The notes: generated from the letters alone by a model not told the origin. A DNA stretch of 64,000 nucleotides from JBDTCO01 sp039923495 (GCA_039923495.1 JBDTCO010000006.1:1-64000); one strand, 5' to 3'; shown: positions 28,018 through 40,535, numbered from the stretch's first letter. A program made the numbers and translations.

Positions 28018-28018
<1 letters not shown>
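27857..28018 (-). CDS. small coupled ORF between DUF444 and spoVR
   Basis: A 53-residue frame (MHAIVVSRFACALHAPAAEA at its start). Its ATG shares one base with the DUF444 stop (TGATG) and its TGA overlaps the spoVR ATG (ATGA). It fills the gap exactly and about 83 percent of its codons end in G or C. Four Cys and a Trp-Tyr pair are present but no domain was recognised. It may be a real small protein or a coupling peptide that delivers ribosomes to spoVR; it may also be chance. Confidence 0.45.
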
Positions 28019-29136
<1,118 letters not shown>

Positions 29137-29167
29137 GCGCGCTCCGGCGTGACACGGGTGACGTTCT

Positions 29168-29974
29168 TCATCGGTACGGCCCTTCGTTGCTGTCGACGGC
29201 GGCCAGCTCCGAGACGCCGAGCGTCGCATAGCGCCCTGGAAGCGTGGCCGGGTCGAGCTCGCGCGCGCTCCACTCCGTGGTTCCACAGCCGACGCAGATG
29301 GACAGCGCGTAGCTGCCGACCTTCACCTCGCGCTGGTGCACGCGATCATAGAGCACTCGCAGCGTCGCGCCGTCCTCGTTCACCGGATCGACGACGTGGC
29401 GCTGGCCGTTGTCGCAGCGCTCGCACGGCGCGGCCGTTGACACGCGCAGCGGCAGACCGTCGAGTGAGCCCGCGACCCACGTGGTGAGGCCGCAGCCCCG
29501 GCACACGAACGTCGCGAACGAGCCACCGGAGGTCGATGACGAGAAGCCCCAGCGACGTGTCGACCAGTGTGCGACGCGCAGCGGCGATGGTGAGCCACCG
29601 GCGCCACGCGTCTTCGCAACGCTCACGCACAGCGCCCGCGACTCACCGCAGGCGCACGCACCGAGGGTCGCCGACGGCAGCTCTGCCTCGAGGATCCGTT
29701 CATGAGCTGGTGTGAGCTCCGCATACCAGCGTGTCTCTCCGCACGCAGCGCACACGACGACCGAGTACGTCCCGAACGGCTGCGACTCGATCGTCGGGCC
29801 GACGCAGCTCACCGCGCGCGCGAACGCACCGGGCTCGCGCTTGCGAGGCAGCCACGCGACCGCGAGCGGAGTCGGCTCGCCGTCGTGTCCGTGCTCGCGC
29901 ACCGGCGCGACGCGGTGGAAGCGCACCGAGCCGCACCGACACGGCGCGAGGCGAGGCTGAGGTCGCGCGCTCAT
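29168..29974 (-). CDS. protein with three tandem zinc-ribbon-like repeats
   Basis: A 268-residue protein built from three similar ~70-90-residue repeats. Each starts with a Cys pair (CRCG, CACG, CERC) and ends with CxxCGxTxW (ACGETRWYA, GCGLTTWVA, GCGTTEWSA). The 12 Cys suggest three treble-clef or zinc-ribbon folds. No signal peptide is present. No named family was recognised. It is co-directional with DUF444 and ends 31 bp before it, so it may belong to the PrkA-SpoVR system. The ATG at 29974 is favoured over an upstream TTG. Confidence 0.7.
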   Translation of the reverse strand: MSARPQPRLAPCRCGSVRFHRVAPVREHGHDGEPTPLAVAWLPRKREPGAFARAVSCVGPTIESQPFGTYSVVVCAACGETRWYAELTPAHERILEAELPSATLGACACGESRALCVSVAKTRGAGGSPSPLRVAHWSTRRWGFSSSTSGGSFATFVCRGCGLTTWVAGSLDGLPLRVSTAAPCERCDNGQRHVVDPVNEDGATLRVLYDRVHQREVKVGSYALSICVGCGTTEWSARELDPATLPGRYATLGVSELAAVDSNEGPYR

Positions 29975-30047
29975 CGGTACGGGTCGCCGATCGCTGCGAC
30001 CCGCAACTTCGTCCTCTCGCAACGACGGCAGCGCGGCGCGTCCGCGT

Positions 30048-30302
30048 TCACCAGGCGACCTCGCTGTAGCTGCCTCGCTCCGGGTCGACGAACGCGAGCT
30101 GCTTGCCCTCGCGCTTCGCCTTGAGCGCGAGGTCGAGGAGGCCTAGCGCGCGCATCAGCGTCGCGCCGGGATCGTCGGAGCCGAGGCCTTCGGTGAGACG
30201 ACCGAGGAGGACGGCGGAGGTCCCCGAGATGGAAAGCGTGACGGGACCGACGGCGGGATCAGGCGGGGCCACAGGACCTCCAGCGACGAGAGCGGCCGAC
30301 AC
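30048..30302 (-). CDS. small hypothetical protein
   Basis: An 84-residue frame starting at GTG 30302 (MSAALVAGGPVAPPDPAVG) and ending SYSEVAW. The middle (GATLMRALGLLDLALKAKREG) is a probable helix and the end FVDPERG a short strand. It resembles small regulator-like proteins but no family is certain. It lies 73 bp upstream of the zinc-ribbon gene on the same strand. Confidence 0.45.
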   Translation of the reverse strand: MSAALVAGGPVAPPDPAVGPVTLSISGTSAVLLGRLTEGLGSDDPGATLMRALGLLDLALKAKREGKQLAFVDPERGSYSEVAW

Positions 30303-30386
30303 ACATGGCCTTCCCCTATCGTAGCCCTTTCTCCGACGAGCGGCTAGGCGCAGCGGCGGCGTCGCGCCGCCAGGGACCTGGCCTGC

Positions 30387-30392
30387 TATGCT
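30387..30392 (+). promoter_or_regulatory. TATGCT -10-like box
   Basis: TATGCT ends 6 nt before the GTG at 30399. No room exists for a Shine-Dalgarno, pointing to a leaderless message. Confidence 0.45.
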
Positions 30393-30398
30393 GGCGAC

Positions 30399-30893
30399 GT
30401 GATCTTCTCCCTTGCTGCCGCGTTGCTCGCCCTGGGGCAGGTCGTGCCTTCGGTGACGCTGCCCGACGATCGGGGGCCGGCGCACGTGCTGCCGCGTCAG
30501 GGGCAGCCGCTGCTCGTCCTCTACGAGGACCAGGAAGCGGCAAAGACGAACGCCGCGACGCGCGCGATCATCGCGGCGTATCACGACCCGCTCGGCAACC
30601 GCGCGAAGGTCGACGTCTGGCCGGTCGCGGACCTCTCGCGCTGGGACTTCTGGCCTGCGCGCGGCGCGGCGTTGCGACACGTTCAGGCGTCGGCAGAGCA
30701 GGCGCACTCGCGGATCCTCGTCGACTGGAAGGGCGCGTGTCAGAAGGCGTGGGGCCTGCGTCGTGGGGTCAGCACGGTCCTCATCGTCGGTGCTGACGGC
30801 CGGGTGCTCTTCATGGCCGAAGGCGAGGAGACGCCGGAGCAGCACGCGGAGCTCGAGAAGCAGCTGCGCGCGCTCGGCCTCGCACCGCGCTGA
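30399..30893 (+). CDS. secreted thioredoxin-fold protein lacking CxxC (YtfJ-like)
   Basis: 164 residues with a short hydrophobic N-terminus (MIFSLAAALLALGQ) that looks like a signal peptide. The body has thioredoxin/peroxiredoxin topology (VTLPDDRG, PLLVLYEDQEAAKTN, SRILVDWKG, STVLIVGADGRVLFMAEG), like YtfJ-type proteins. The CxxC position is replaced by a DQEA-type sequence, so it is unlikely to be a redox enzyme. It sits alone on the plus strand between minus-strand genes of the PrkA-SpoVR region. Confidence 0.65.
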   Translation: MIFSLAAALLALGQVVPSVTLPDDRGPAHVLPRQGQPLLVLYEDQEAAKTNAATRAIIAAYHDPLGNRAKVDVWPVADLSRWDFWPARGAALRHVQASAEQAHSRILVDWKGACQKAWGLRRGVSTVLIVGADGRVLFMAEGEETPEQHAELEKQLRALGLAPR

Positions 30894-30937
30894 TCGCCGA
30901 CGCAGCGACGCGCACGGCGCTCGGCCGGCGAGCGAGC

Positions 30938-32098
30938 CTAGCGAATGAGGTCGAGGATGCCGTTGCGCGCGACGCGGTAGCGATGTCCGCGCCACGACAC
31001 GACGGGGCTCATCAGCGCCCTCGTCGAGCTGAGCAGGATGAGCGCCTCGCCGAGCAGCACGGCCGCGAGCGAGCGCAGCGGATCCGCGCGGAGCCCGTAC
31101 GCGCGACGTAGCCTCGCAGCGAGCAGCACGCGGAGCGTCAGCACGGCCGCGACACCGAGCGCGGTCGCCTTCGTGTGGATCAGGCACGCTACGACGAGGA
31201 GCAGGGGCGTGCACGCGAGCAGGAGCGGGTACGTCACCATGAGGTGCGGGCGCTGCTGGCGGATCACCGTGGCCCAGCGATGGAAGCGCGCGATCACCGT
31301 CGAGAGCGATCGTCCGTGATCGGTGACGTGCGCGGGCGCGGCGGCCGTCGGGATCGTGTAGCCGTGCGCGTGGAGGCGGCGCGCGAGCTCGAAGTCCTCG
31401 CCGAGGAATGGCTCCAGCGACGAGAAGCCGCCGAGCTGCTCGAGCACATGGCGATGCACCGCGATGAACGCGCCGCACAGCACGTGCGCACCGGACGAGC
31501 GCTCCGCGAGGGCGGCGAGGCAGTAGAACGAGTGTGGCGTCGATGAGAGCAGCGCGGCCGAGGCGTGGTCACCGAGCGTGCGCGCGTCGATGTCGACGGG
31601 AGGACAGCTCGCCGCGCCGGCCTTCGGATCCGAGACGAGCGCGGTCACGAGCGCCGGCAGCGACGTGTCGTCGATCTGCAGGTCGCTGTCGATGACCACG
31701 ACGATGGGTGCCGCCGACAGCGGCTGCGCCACGGCGAGCTGCGCGACCTTGCGGTTGTGCAGCGTCGCGATCGAGGTGACCACGACCTCGACCCGGACCG
31801 GCAGCTCGCGTGCCCGCTCCTTCACCAGGAGCGCCACCGCGTGCGCTGGATCGGACGTGCACGCCACGAGGAGAAAGAGCTCCCGCGCGCCGTCGTAGCG
31901 CGCGGTCACCGTCGACCACAGGTTGGCCTCCAGCGCCGGCTCGAGCCCCGCGCATGGACGCAAGATCGCGAGGCTCGGCCACACGCTCGGCTCGACCCGC
32001 GCACGCGCCGCCCGCAACAACCGCCTCGTCTCGAGCAAGCACCCGATGGTGAACCACAGCGCCAGCGCAACCCACGCCCAGAGCATCCAGCTCACCAC
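30938..32098 (-). CDS. family 2/21 glycosyltransferase (ceramide glucosyltransferase/HpnI-like)
   Basis: A 386-residue membrane glycosyltransferase. One N-terminal helix is followed by a GT-A domain with the acidic motifs DSDLQID (~residue 137) and GEDFELARR (~229), and a RWATVIRQQRP motif (~275), the order seen in GT21 enzymes such as ceramide glucosyltransferase and HpnI. At least two C-terminal membrane helices follow. It probably transfers a sugar or N-acetylglucosamine to a lipid acceptor at the inner membrane. It starts 158 bp after the prkA stop on the same strand. Confidence 0.8.
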   Translation of the reverse strand: MVSWMLWAWVALALWFTIGCLLETRRLLRAARARVEPSVWPSLAILRPCAGLEPALEANLWSTVTARYDGARELFLLVACTSDPAHAVALLVKERARELPVRVEVVVTSIATLHNRKVAQLAVAQPLSAAPIVVVIDSDLQIDDTSLPALVTALVSDPKAGAASCPPVDIDARTLGDHASAALLSSTPHSFYCLAALAERSSGAHVLCGAFIAVHRHVLEQLGGFSSLEPFLGEDFELARRLHAHGYTIPTAAAPAHVTDHGRSLSTVIARFHRWATVIRQQRPHLMVTYPLLLACTPLLLVVACLIHTKATALGVAAVLTLRVLLAARLRRAYGLRADPLRSLAAVLLGEALILLSSTRALMSPVVSWRGHRYRVARNGILDLIR

Positions 32099-32255
32099 GA
32101 GCGGACACGACCCATCAGGTCATCCCATCGACAGAGAGACATCGCTCCAGCGCTCGAGCGACGGGAGTGCGACGCACACGAAGCTCCCGATCAACGTCCG
32201 ACGAGCGCGTCTTCGATCGCCGTGCAGTGACCGCTGTGGAACAGGGAAGAGGTCA

Positions 32256-34301
<2,046 letters not shown>

Positions 34302-34356
34302 TGCGTAGGCTCCTGTCTTCCCGGACTCTCAGTTTACCACGCCGCTCGCGAGTGGG

Positions 34357-34362
34357 TATCGT
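34357..34362 (+). promoter_or_regulatory. TATCGT -10-like box
   Basis: TATCGT ends 7 nt before the ATG at 34370. It lies in the 68-bp divergent spacer shared with prkA. Confidence 0.45.
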
Positions 34363-34369
34363 AGGCAGC

Positions 34370-35299
34370 ATGAGCACCGTCGACGTGTACCTGCCGCCGC
34401 AAGAGCCCACGGACAACGCGCCGCCGGCCAGGCCTGCAAAGGCAACACGCACGACGCTCTTCTGGCTCGTGGTCGTCGTCGCCTTCATCGCGTACTACTA
34501 CACGGTCGCGGGGCCCTCGTCGGCAGCCGCGCACCCTCGCACGGAGTCCGCGTTCTCGGTGTGGCCGTGGATCCCGCTCGTGCTGCTCGTGGCCGGGGTC
34601 TTCTGGCTCTGGCGTCAGCTTCGCGGCTCGTCGAAGTTCAACGACGCGCAGGTGCCCGGCCTCCTCGCCCTGGCCGACGGCGACCTCGAGCACGCGCATG
34701 CGATCTTCGAAGATCTCGTGGGCCGCTACGGGAGCACGTCGAACGGTCCGTCGGTGCGGCTGAACCTCGCGTTCGTGCAGGAGCGCATGGGTCGGTGGGA
34801 GGCGTGCCGCGACACGCGCCTCGCCGTCGAGAGATCACCCGGCGCTTGGTCGAACGGGCCGCGCATCATGGCGGGCCTCGGACTGTGCCGGACGCTCGCG
34901 CTGCGCGGTGACGTCGATCGCGCCGCAGCGTGGCTCGCGGACGCGAAGAAGCGGGTCGCAAAGCACAGCCGACCCAGCTTATTCCTCGTTGGTGAGCTCC
35001 GGCTCGTCGAGGCCATCCTGCTGGCGCGACGCGGCGCACTCGAGCCTGCCCTCGCGATCCTCGAGCAAGACTGGCGGCGCCTCGAGTCGGGCATGAACGC
35101 GAGCCACCTCAAGCACGGCGTGCTCCTGCGTGCCTACCTCACGAGCATCGTCGGCGGTGCGCGTGGCGAGGGCAACGCGACGCCATGGCTCATGCAGCTC
35201 CGCACCAGCCCTGCGTCCGACACCGCGTTCATGTACGACGCGTGGCCCGAGCTCGCGACGTGGGTGCAGGCGCAGGGCCTCGCCGCGCGCGCAGCCTAG
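34370..35299 (+). CDS. TPR-like membrane protein
   Basis: A 309-residue protein. Two membrane helices (TLFWLVVVVAFIAYYYTVAG and a second at ~residues 64-82, WIPLVLLVAGVFWLW) are followed by a cytoplasmic helical domain of TPR-like repeats (LLALADGDLEHAHAIFEDLV, ERMGRWEACRDTRLAV). No enzyme motif is seen. It may be a membrane scaffold. It is transcribed divergently from prkA, and shared regulation with that stress operon is possible. Confidence 0.65.
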   Translation: MSTVDVYLPPQEPTDNAPPARPAKATRTTLFWLVVVVAFIAYYYTVAGPSSAAAHPRTESAFSVWPWIPLVLLVAGVFWLWRQLRGSSKFNDAQVPGLLALADGDLEHAHAIFEDLVGRYGSTSNGPSVRLNLAFVQERMGRWEACRDTRLAVERSPGAWSNGPRIMAGLGLCRTLALRGDVDRAAAWLADAKKRVAKHSRPSLFLVGELRLVEAILLARRGALEPALAILEQDWRRLESGMNASHLKHGVLLRAYLTSIVGGARGEGNATPWLMQLRTSPASDTAFMYDAWPELATWVQAQGLAARAA

Positions 35300-35523
35300 C
35301 GAGCGACCCGCGCGTGGCCGTCCCTTACGCATAGGCGAGCGCCAAGCTCGCCGTCTCGACGCGGCTCATCAGGCCGGGCGTCGCATCCCGTCACTCCTCT
35401 TGCAGCGCGACACGATCCGGACATCGATGTCGTGGCCGGACCGGGGTGTCCGACCCGTGTCGCCTCGCCGCGACTGATCGCGCACACCTGGCCACGAGCA
35501 CGCGCCTTGCTCCAGGAAGTGGC

Positions 35524-36000
35524 ATGCGGCTCTGCTTCTTCGCGTTCCTGCTCGTGGCCTGTGGTGGTGCTCCGCCCGCGCCGGCGCACGCGCTCACGCT
35601 CGACGGGCTCGCTGCCGATGGGAGCGCCGCGCCACTGGTGGAGGGTCAGGAGGTCACGCTCGTCGAGGGCGCGCAAGGTGGCTTCCACGTGTGGCTGCGG
35701 TACGCGTACGACGGCATCCCCGGCACGGACGCGACGCTCACGCGCACCGCGCACCGGGTGTCGGACGACGTGCTCGTGCTGCGCTCCACGGCCGATACCA
35801 CCATCGAGGCGCTGAGCGAGCCGCTGCCGATGTTCATGTGTCCGAGCCCCGTCGGCATCGACGTCATCGACACGCCCATCGCCTACACGCTCGATCTCAC
35901 CGACGGGGTGGGCACCGAGCTCGCGAAGGGGACCATCACGCTCGTCCCGCGTTGCCCCGTCGACGAAGCCACGTTCTGTCAGCAGATCTGCACCGGTTGA
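35524..36000 (+). CDS. lipoprotein of unknown function
   Basis: A 158-residue predicted lipoprotein (MRLCFFAFLLVACGG). The mature part is beta-rich (EGQEVTLVEGAQGG, VWLRYAYDG), suggesting an Ig-like fold. Cys residues lie in FMCPSP and near the C-terminus (FCQQICTG). No family was recognised. It precedes the DUF2330 gene by 28 bp. The 223 bp before its start (35300-35523) hold no gene that I can support. Confidence 0.6.
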   Translation: MRLCFFAFLLVACGGAPPAPAHALTLDGLAADGSAAPLVEGQEVTLVEGAQGGFHVWLRYAYDGIPGTDATLTRTAHRVSDDVLVLRSTADTTIEALSEPLPMFMCPSPVGIDVIDTPIAYTLDLTDGVGTELAKGTITLVPRCPVDEATFCQQICTG

Positions 36001-36028
36001 AGTCCCCCCGCTCGCTCGTAGGAGACCC

Positions 36029-37723
36029 ATGAACAAGCCCTGGAAGACAGCTCTCGCGCTCTCGGCGTTGCTGATGTCGCACGCGCCACGCCTCCTTGCG
36101 TGTGGTTGCTTCGCGCCGCCCAGCCCCGCGACGCCGGTCGTGCAAGCCGGCGAGCGCATCCTGTTCGCGCAGGATGGCGCGAACGTCACCGCGTACATCC
36201 AGCTCCAGTACCAGGGGGCGGCCGCGGACTTCGGCTGGCTCGTGCCCCTGCCCTCGGTGCCGACGCTGGAGGTGGGCTCGGACGAACTCTTCACGCAGCT
36301 CCTCGCCACGACGAGCCCGTCGTACGTCCTGTCCACCACGCGCGATTTCTGTGGCGGCGGCTCGTCGACATCGGTCGGCTGCGGCGGCGCCACGAGCCTC
36401 AACAGCGCGGGGAGCGCGACCTCGGCGGACGCCGGCGCGTTCGTGTCCGACGCCGGCACCAGCTCCGGCAGCCCGCTCGTGCTCTCGTCGAGCATCGGGC
36501 CGTACGACTACGCGGTGCTCAAGGCCGACAACAAGACGACGATGCTCGACTGGCTGACGGCCAACCACTACTACGTGCCGGACGCGACGGGCACGGCGGT
36601 GACGCCGTACATCCACCCGGGCGCGTACTTCCTCGCGCTCAAGCTCGCGTCGGGCGAGGCGGCGGGCAACGTCGTGCCGATCGTGCTGCGCTACGAGTCG
36701 GACCTGCCAATGGTGCCGATCACGCTGACGCAGGTCGGCGCGATCCCCGACATGGGCATCCTCGTGTGGCTGCTCGGCGATGCGCGCGCCATCCCGCGCA
36801 ACTACTACAGCGTGGTCCTCGACGAGATGCCGGTGTGGAACGACGTCACCACGTATCCGGCCGCGGCGATCCGCGCGGTGCACGACGCACCCAAGCGCCA
36901 CGCCTTCTTGACCGAGTACGCAGGCCCGAGCTCCGTGATGGCCAACCAGCTCGACTACCCCGGCCGCTTCGGCAACCTCGCGCAGGCGCGCACGCTCACG
37001 AACCCGTACGACTACCTGGGGTTCCTTCGCTACAACGGTTTCACCTACGACTCGACGCTGTTCGCCATCCTCGAGAAGTACGTCCCGGAGCCGGCGTCCG
37101 CGATAGCGCAGGGCGTCTCGGAGGCACAGTACTACGCGTCCGCGTATCAGTACCTCTCGCCCGAGGCCCTCGATGCGGGCACCACCCCCTTCGACGCGGG
37201 CGCGCTGACCGATGAGATCACGAGCCGCATCGTCGTCCCCGACCAGCAGGCGTCGAAGCTGTTCTCCTCGTACCCGTACCTGACGCGCATGTACACTGCG
37301 CTGTCGCCGGCGGACATGAACGTCGATCCGGTGTTCAGCCAGAACCCGGATCTCCCCGAGGTGCCGCTCGTCCACTCGGCGCAGCTCACGTATCCCTGCG
37401 AGGGCGATGCATGGTTGCGCACCGACTCCGGCGAAGAGGCACAGTTCCTGTCCGGCACGCTCCGCACGAGCAAGACGTTGCCGGGCGCGCTCCGCGTGGA
37501 GACGCTGCGCGAGGAAGGCCCGCCACTCGTCGTCACCGACAACAGCGCGAGCATCACCGCCGCGCTCGGCAAGGTCAGCCACGGCAGCTCGCCGGACTCC
37601 AGCTCGCATGGCGCCGGCAGTGGCTGCGACGTGCGTAGCCGCTTCCCGCGCAGCGCGGCCGGCACGGCGCTGCTCGTCGCGGGCGCCATTTACTTGTCGC
37701 GTCGTCGTCGGAAGGTCGCGTGA
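36029..37723 (+). CDS. DUF2330 domain protein
   Basis: A 564-residue protein with a signal peptide (LALSALLMSHAPRLLA) followed by CGCFAPP, the typical DUF2330 start. Strands FGWLVPLPSVPTLEVGSDELF are also family features. A Ser/Gly-rich stretch at ~105-155 carries extra Cys. The C-terminus has one membrane helix and a basic RRRR tail (AGTALLVAGAIYLSRRRR), so the protein spans the membrane once with its bulk outside. Function unknown. Its stop overlaps the next start (TGATG). Confidence 0.85.
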   Translation: MNKPWKTALALSALLMSHAPRLLACGCFAPPSPATPVVQAGERILFAQDGANVTAYIQLQYQGAAADFGWLVPLPSVPTLEVGSDELFTQLLATTSPSYVLSTTRDFCGGGSSTSVGCGGATSLNSAGSATSADAGAFVSDAGTSSGSPLVLSSSIGPYDYAVLKADNKTTMLDWLTANHYYVPDATGTAVTPYIHPGAYFLALKLASGEAAGNVVPIVLRYESDLPMVPITLTQVGAIPDMGILVWLLGDARAIPRNYYSVVLDEMPVWNDVTTYPAAAIRAVHDAPKRHAFLTEYAGPSSVMANQLDYPGRFGNLAQARTLTNPYDYLGFLRYNGFTYDSTLFAILEKYVPEPASAIAQGVSEAQYYASAYQYLSPEALDAGTTPFDAGALTDEITSRIVVPDQQASKLFSSYPYLTRMYTALSPADMNVDPVFSQNPDLPEVPLVHSAQLTYPCEGDAWLRTDSGEEAQFLSGTLRTSKTLPGALRVETLREEGPPLVVTDNSASITAALGKVSHGSSPDSSSHGAGSGCDVRSRFPRSAAGTALLVAGAIYLSRRRRKVA

Positions 37724-40491
37724 TGAAGGCGCTCGCGCTGTCGCTGCTCGTCGGGCTCTGCGCCTGCGAGGGAGCACCCCCCACGTGGTCGGCGGTGACC
37801 CCGGCCCCGCTCGCCGAGGCGCTGCTCTCGGTCGGCGGCACGAGCGCGAGCGACGTGTGGGCGGTCGGGTCCGACAAGGGCTCGGGTCCGATCGTCCTGC
37901 ACTTCGATGGCAGCACCTGGTCGCGCATCGCGACCAACACACGCGGCACGCTGTGGTGGGTCCACGCCTTTGCCGATGGCACCGTGTACGCCGCGGGCGC
38001 GGGCGCCACGATCCTGCGCTGGGACGGCACCGCGTTCTCGCGCATGACCACACCCGGACTCGCCGCAGCGACGGTGTTCGGGGTGTGGGGCCGCAGCCCT
38101 TATGACGCATATGCCGTCGGTAGCGTCTCGGGCCGCGACGGCTTCGTGTGGCACTGGGATGGGACCACGTGGGCAGTCGTCGACGTTCCGCACGACCTGC
38201 GCGGCGACACGAGCGAGGCCCCTGGCTTCTTCAAGGTCGCGGGCGATGCGACACATGTGTTCGTCGTCGGCGCGCACGGCAACCTCTTGCAACGCGACGG
38301 GGACGGCCCGTTCTCGCCGATCGCGACGGCCACCACGGACACGCTCTACACGGTGGCCACCGATGGCGATCACCACGCAGAGGTGGGTGGCGGCGCGACG
38401 GGCGTGCTCATCGATGACGCGCGAACCTCGACCCCGGTCGACGCGGGTCTTTTGCAAGGCCTCGCGTTCGGGCCGGGCGGCGCGGCGATCGCCACCGGCG
38501 CGGACGGCGCGATCTACGAGCGCTCGTCGAGCGGGTGGGCACGTCAGCACACCGGCCTTGCGATGAACATCGAGTCGCTGCACGCCGCCTGGATCGATCC
38601 TGACGGCGGTCAGTGGGCGGTCGGTGGCAACGTGCTGTCCTCGAGCCTCGACGGCGGCGTGTTGCTCCACCGCGGCGCGACCATCGCTGGCTACGCGGAG
38701 GTGCTCCCCGACATGGGTCCGCCGTCCACCGCGTGTCCCGAGGACCAGATCGATCCCCAGCCCGAGCGCTCGATCGCGCGCCGCTGGGACGAGCAGATCC
38801 TCGGCGCGATTCGCAGGGACGTGCCGCGCCCGACCGTGCACGCGCGCAACCTCTTCCACGTGTCGGCCGCGATGTGGGACGCGTGGGCCACGTACGACAC
38901 CGTGGCAGATGGTGTGTTCTTCCACGAGCGTCACGTCGGCGCGCAGGTCGACCGCGAGCAGGCGCTCAGCTACGCGGCCTATCGCCTGCTCCAGCACCGC
39001 TACACGGGACAGGTCGGCGGCGCGGTGTCCAACGCGTGCTTCGACGCGTTCTTCGCGCGGCTCGGGTACGACGCGACGATCACCACCCCCGACGGAGATG
39101 CTCCGGCCGCCATCGGCAATCGCATCGCCGCGACGATCATCGCTGCGACCGTGGACGACGGCGCGAACGAGGCGAACAACTACGCCGACGAGACGGGCTT
39201 CGTCGCCGCGAACCCTCCGCTCTTCATCGATCTGCCCGGCACGACGATGACCGCTCCGGACGAGTGGCAGCCGCTCAACCTCGCGGTGGCCGAGACGCAG
39301 AACGGCCTCCTCGTCAGCTCCGGCGTGCAGTCGTACGTGGGCTCGAACTGGGATCGCGTCACGCCGTTCTCGCTCTCGCGTCCGTCGTCGGATGTGGCGT
39401 ACTTCGACACCGGTCTCACGCCGACGGCCGCGCAGCCGGAGATGAAGGACTGGCTCGTCGACGTCCTCTCGAAGCAGGCGTGGCTCGATGCGAGCGACGG
39501 CGTCACGGTCGATCTGTCACCGGGCACGCTCGGCAACGACACGCTCGGCACCAACGATGGGCATGGTCGCGCGCTCAACCCGATCACGGGCGCGCCGTAC
39601 GTTGCGCAGCCTGCGCTGCGTGGAGACTTCGGTCGCGTGCTCGCGGAGTTCTGGGCCGATGGTCCGAGCTCGGAGACGCCGCCGGGCCACTGGAACGTCA
39701 TCGCCAACCAGGTGACCGATAGCGCGGGGTTTGCGCGTCGGCTCGGCGGCACCGGTGCATCGCTCGAGCCGCTCGAGTGGGACGTGAAGGTCTACCTCGC
39801 GCTCAACGGCGCGGTGCACGACGCGGCGATCACGTCGTGGGGAACGAAGCGCCGCACCACGACCGCGCGGCCGATCTCGCTCATCCGCTACATGGCCGGA
39901 CTCGGTCAGTCGTCGGACCCGTCGCTGCCGCACTACGATGTGAACGGCCTCCCGCTCGTGTCCGGGCTCATCGAGCTCATCACGCCGCAGAGCTGCGCGC
40001 CGGGGCAGCGTCACGCACGGCTCGCGCGCCACACAGGGGAGCTCGCGATCTTCGCGTGGCGCGGCGAGCCCGGAGATCGCGTGCACCAGACGGCCGGCAT
40101 CGGCTGGGTGCGCGCGCTCGAGTGGCTGCCGTATCAGCGCCGCACGTTCGTGACGCCGGCGTTCCCCGGCTTCACGTCGGGACACAGCACGTTCAGTCGC
40201 GCGGCCGCCGAGGTGCTCACCACGCTCACCGGCAGCGAGTACTTCCCCGGCGGCCTCGGGCAGTACATCGCCAAGCAGGGCAGCCTCAAGTTCGAGGAAG
40301 GACCGACCGCGGATGTGCACCTGCAGTGGGCCACGTACTACGACGCCGCCGATCAGGCCGGACAGTCTCGTCTGTGGGGCGGCATCCACCTCGCGTCCGA
40401 CGACTTCATCGGCCGGATCACAGGCAGCCTCGCGGGCAAGGCTGCTACCGCGCTGGCGATGAAGTTCTTCGCCGGCACCGCGCTTCCGTAG
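37723..40491 (+). CDS. beta-propeller-vanadium haloperoxidase-like fusion lipoprotein
   Basis: A 922-residue protein with a lipoprotein signal (LSLLVGLCAC). Residues ~20-330 hold repeats such as SDVWAVGS and DAYAVGS with WDGTTW, a propeller-like region common in myxobacterial secreted proteins. Residues ~345-920 resemble the vanadium-dependent haloperoxidase/PAP2 superfamily: ARNLFHVSAAMWDAW at its start, then FTSGHSTFSRAAAEVLT and GGIHLASDDFIGR, carrying the conserved His/Arg region. It may act on phosphate esters or halides at the cell surface. The stop codon touches the first arm of repeat copy B. Confidence 0.75.
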   Translation: MKALALSLLVGLCACEGAPPTWSAVTPAPLAEALLSVGGTSASDVWAVGSDKGSGPIVLHFDGSTWSRIATNTRGTLWWVHAFADGTVYAAGAGATILRWDGTAFSRMTTPGLAAATVFGVWGRSPYDAYAVGSVSGRDGFVWHWDGTTWAVVDVPHDLRGDTSEAPGFFKVAGDATHVFVVGAHGNLLQRDGDGPFSPIATATTDTLYTVATDGDHHAEVGGGATGVLIDDARTSTPVDAGLLQGLAFGPGGAAIATGADGAIYERSSSGWARQHTGLAMNIESLHAAWIDPDGGQWAVGGNVLSSSLDGGVLLHRGATIAGYAEVLPDMGPPSTACPEDQIDPQPERSIARRWDEQILGAIRRDVPRPTVHARNLFHVSAAMWDAWATYDTVADGVFFHERHVGAQVDREQALSYAAYRLLQHRYTGQVGGAVSNACFDAFFARLGYDATITTPDGDAPAAIGNRIAATIIAATVDDGANEANNYADETGFVAANPPLFIDLPGTTMTAPDEWQPLNLAVAETQNGLLVSSGVQSYVGSNWDRVTPFSLSRPSSDVAYFDTGLTPTAAQPEMKDWLVDVLSKQAWLDASDGVTVDLSPGTLGNDTLGTNDGHGRALNPITGAPYVAQPALRGDFGRVLAEFWADGPSSETPPGHWNVIANQVTDSAGFARRLGGTGASLEPLEWDVKVYLALNGAVHDAAITSWGTKRRTTTARPISLIRYMAGLGQSSDPSLPHYDVNGLPLVSGLIELITPQSCAPGQRHARLARHTGELAIFAWRGEPGDRVHQTAGIGWVRALEWLPYQRRTFVTPAFPGFTSGHSTFSRAAAEVLTTLTGSEYFPGGLGQYIAKQGSLKFEEGPTADVHLQWATYYDAADQAGQSRLWGGIHLASDDFIGRITGSLAGKAATALAMKFFAGTALP

Positions 40492-40535
40492 CGCTACTTA
40501 CCGCCGCGCTGGTACTTCGTCACCGCCGCCTCGTG
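40490..40535 (-). repeat. 46-bp direct repeat, arm B2 (copied mltG tail)
   Basis: Exact 46-bp copy of 40621-40666. Read on the minus strand it is the last 13 codons of mltG, its TAG stop and four more bases. Its distal base coincides with the haloperoxidase stop codon. Confidence 0.95.
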
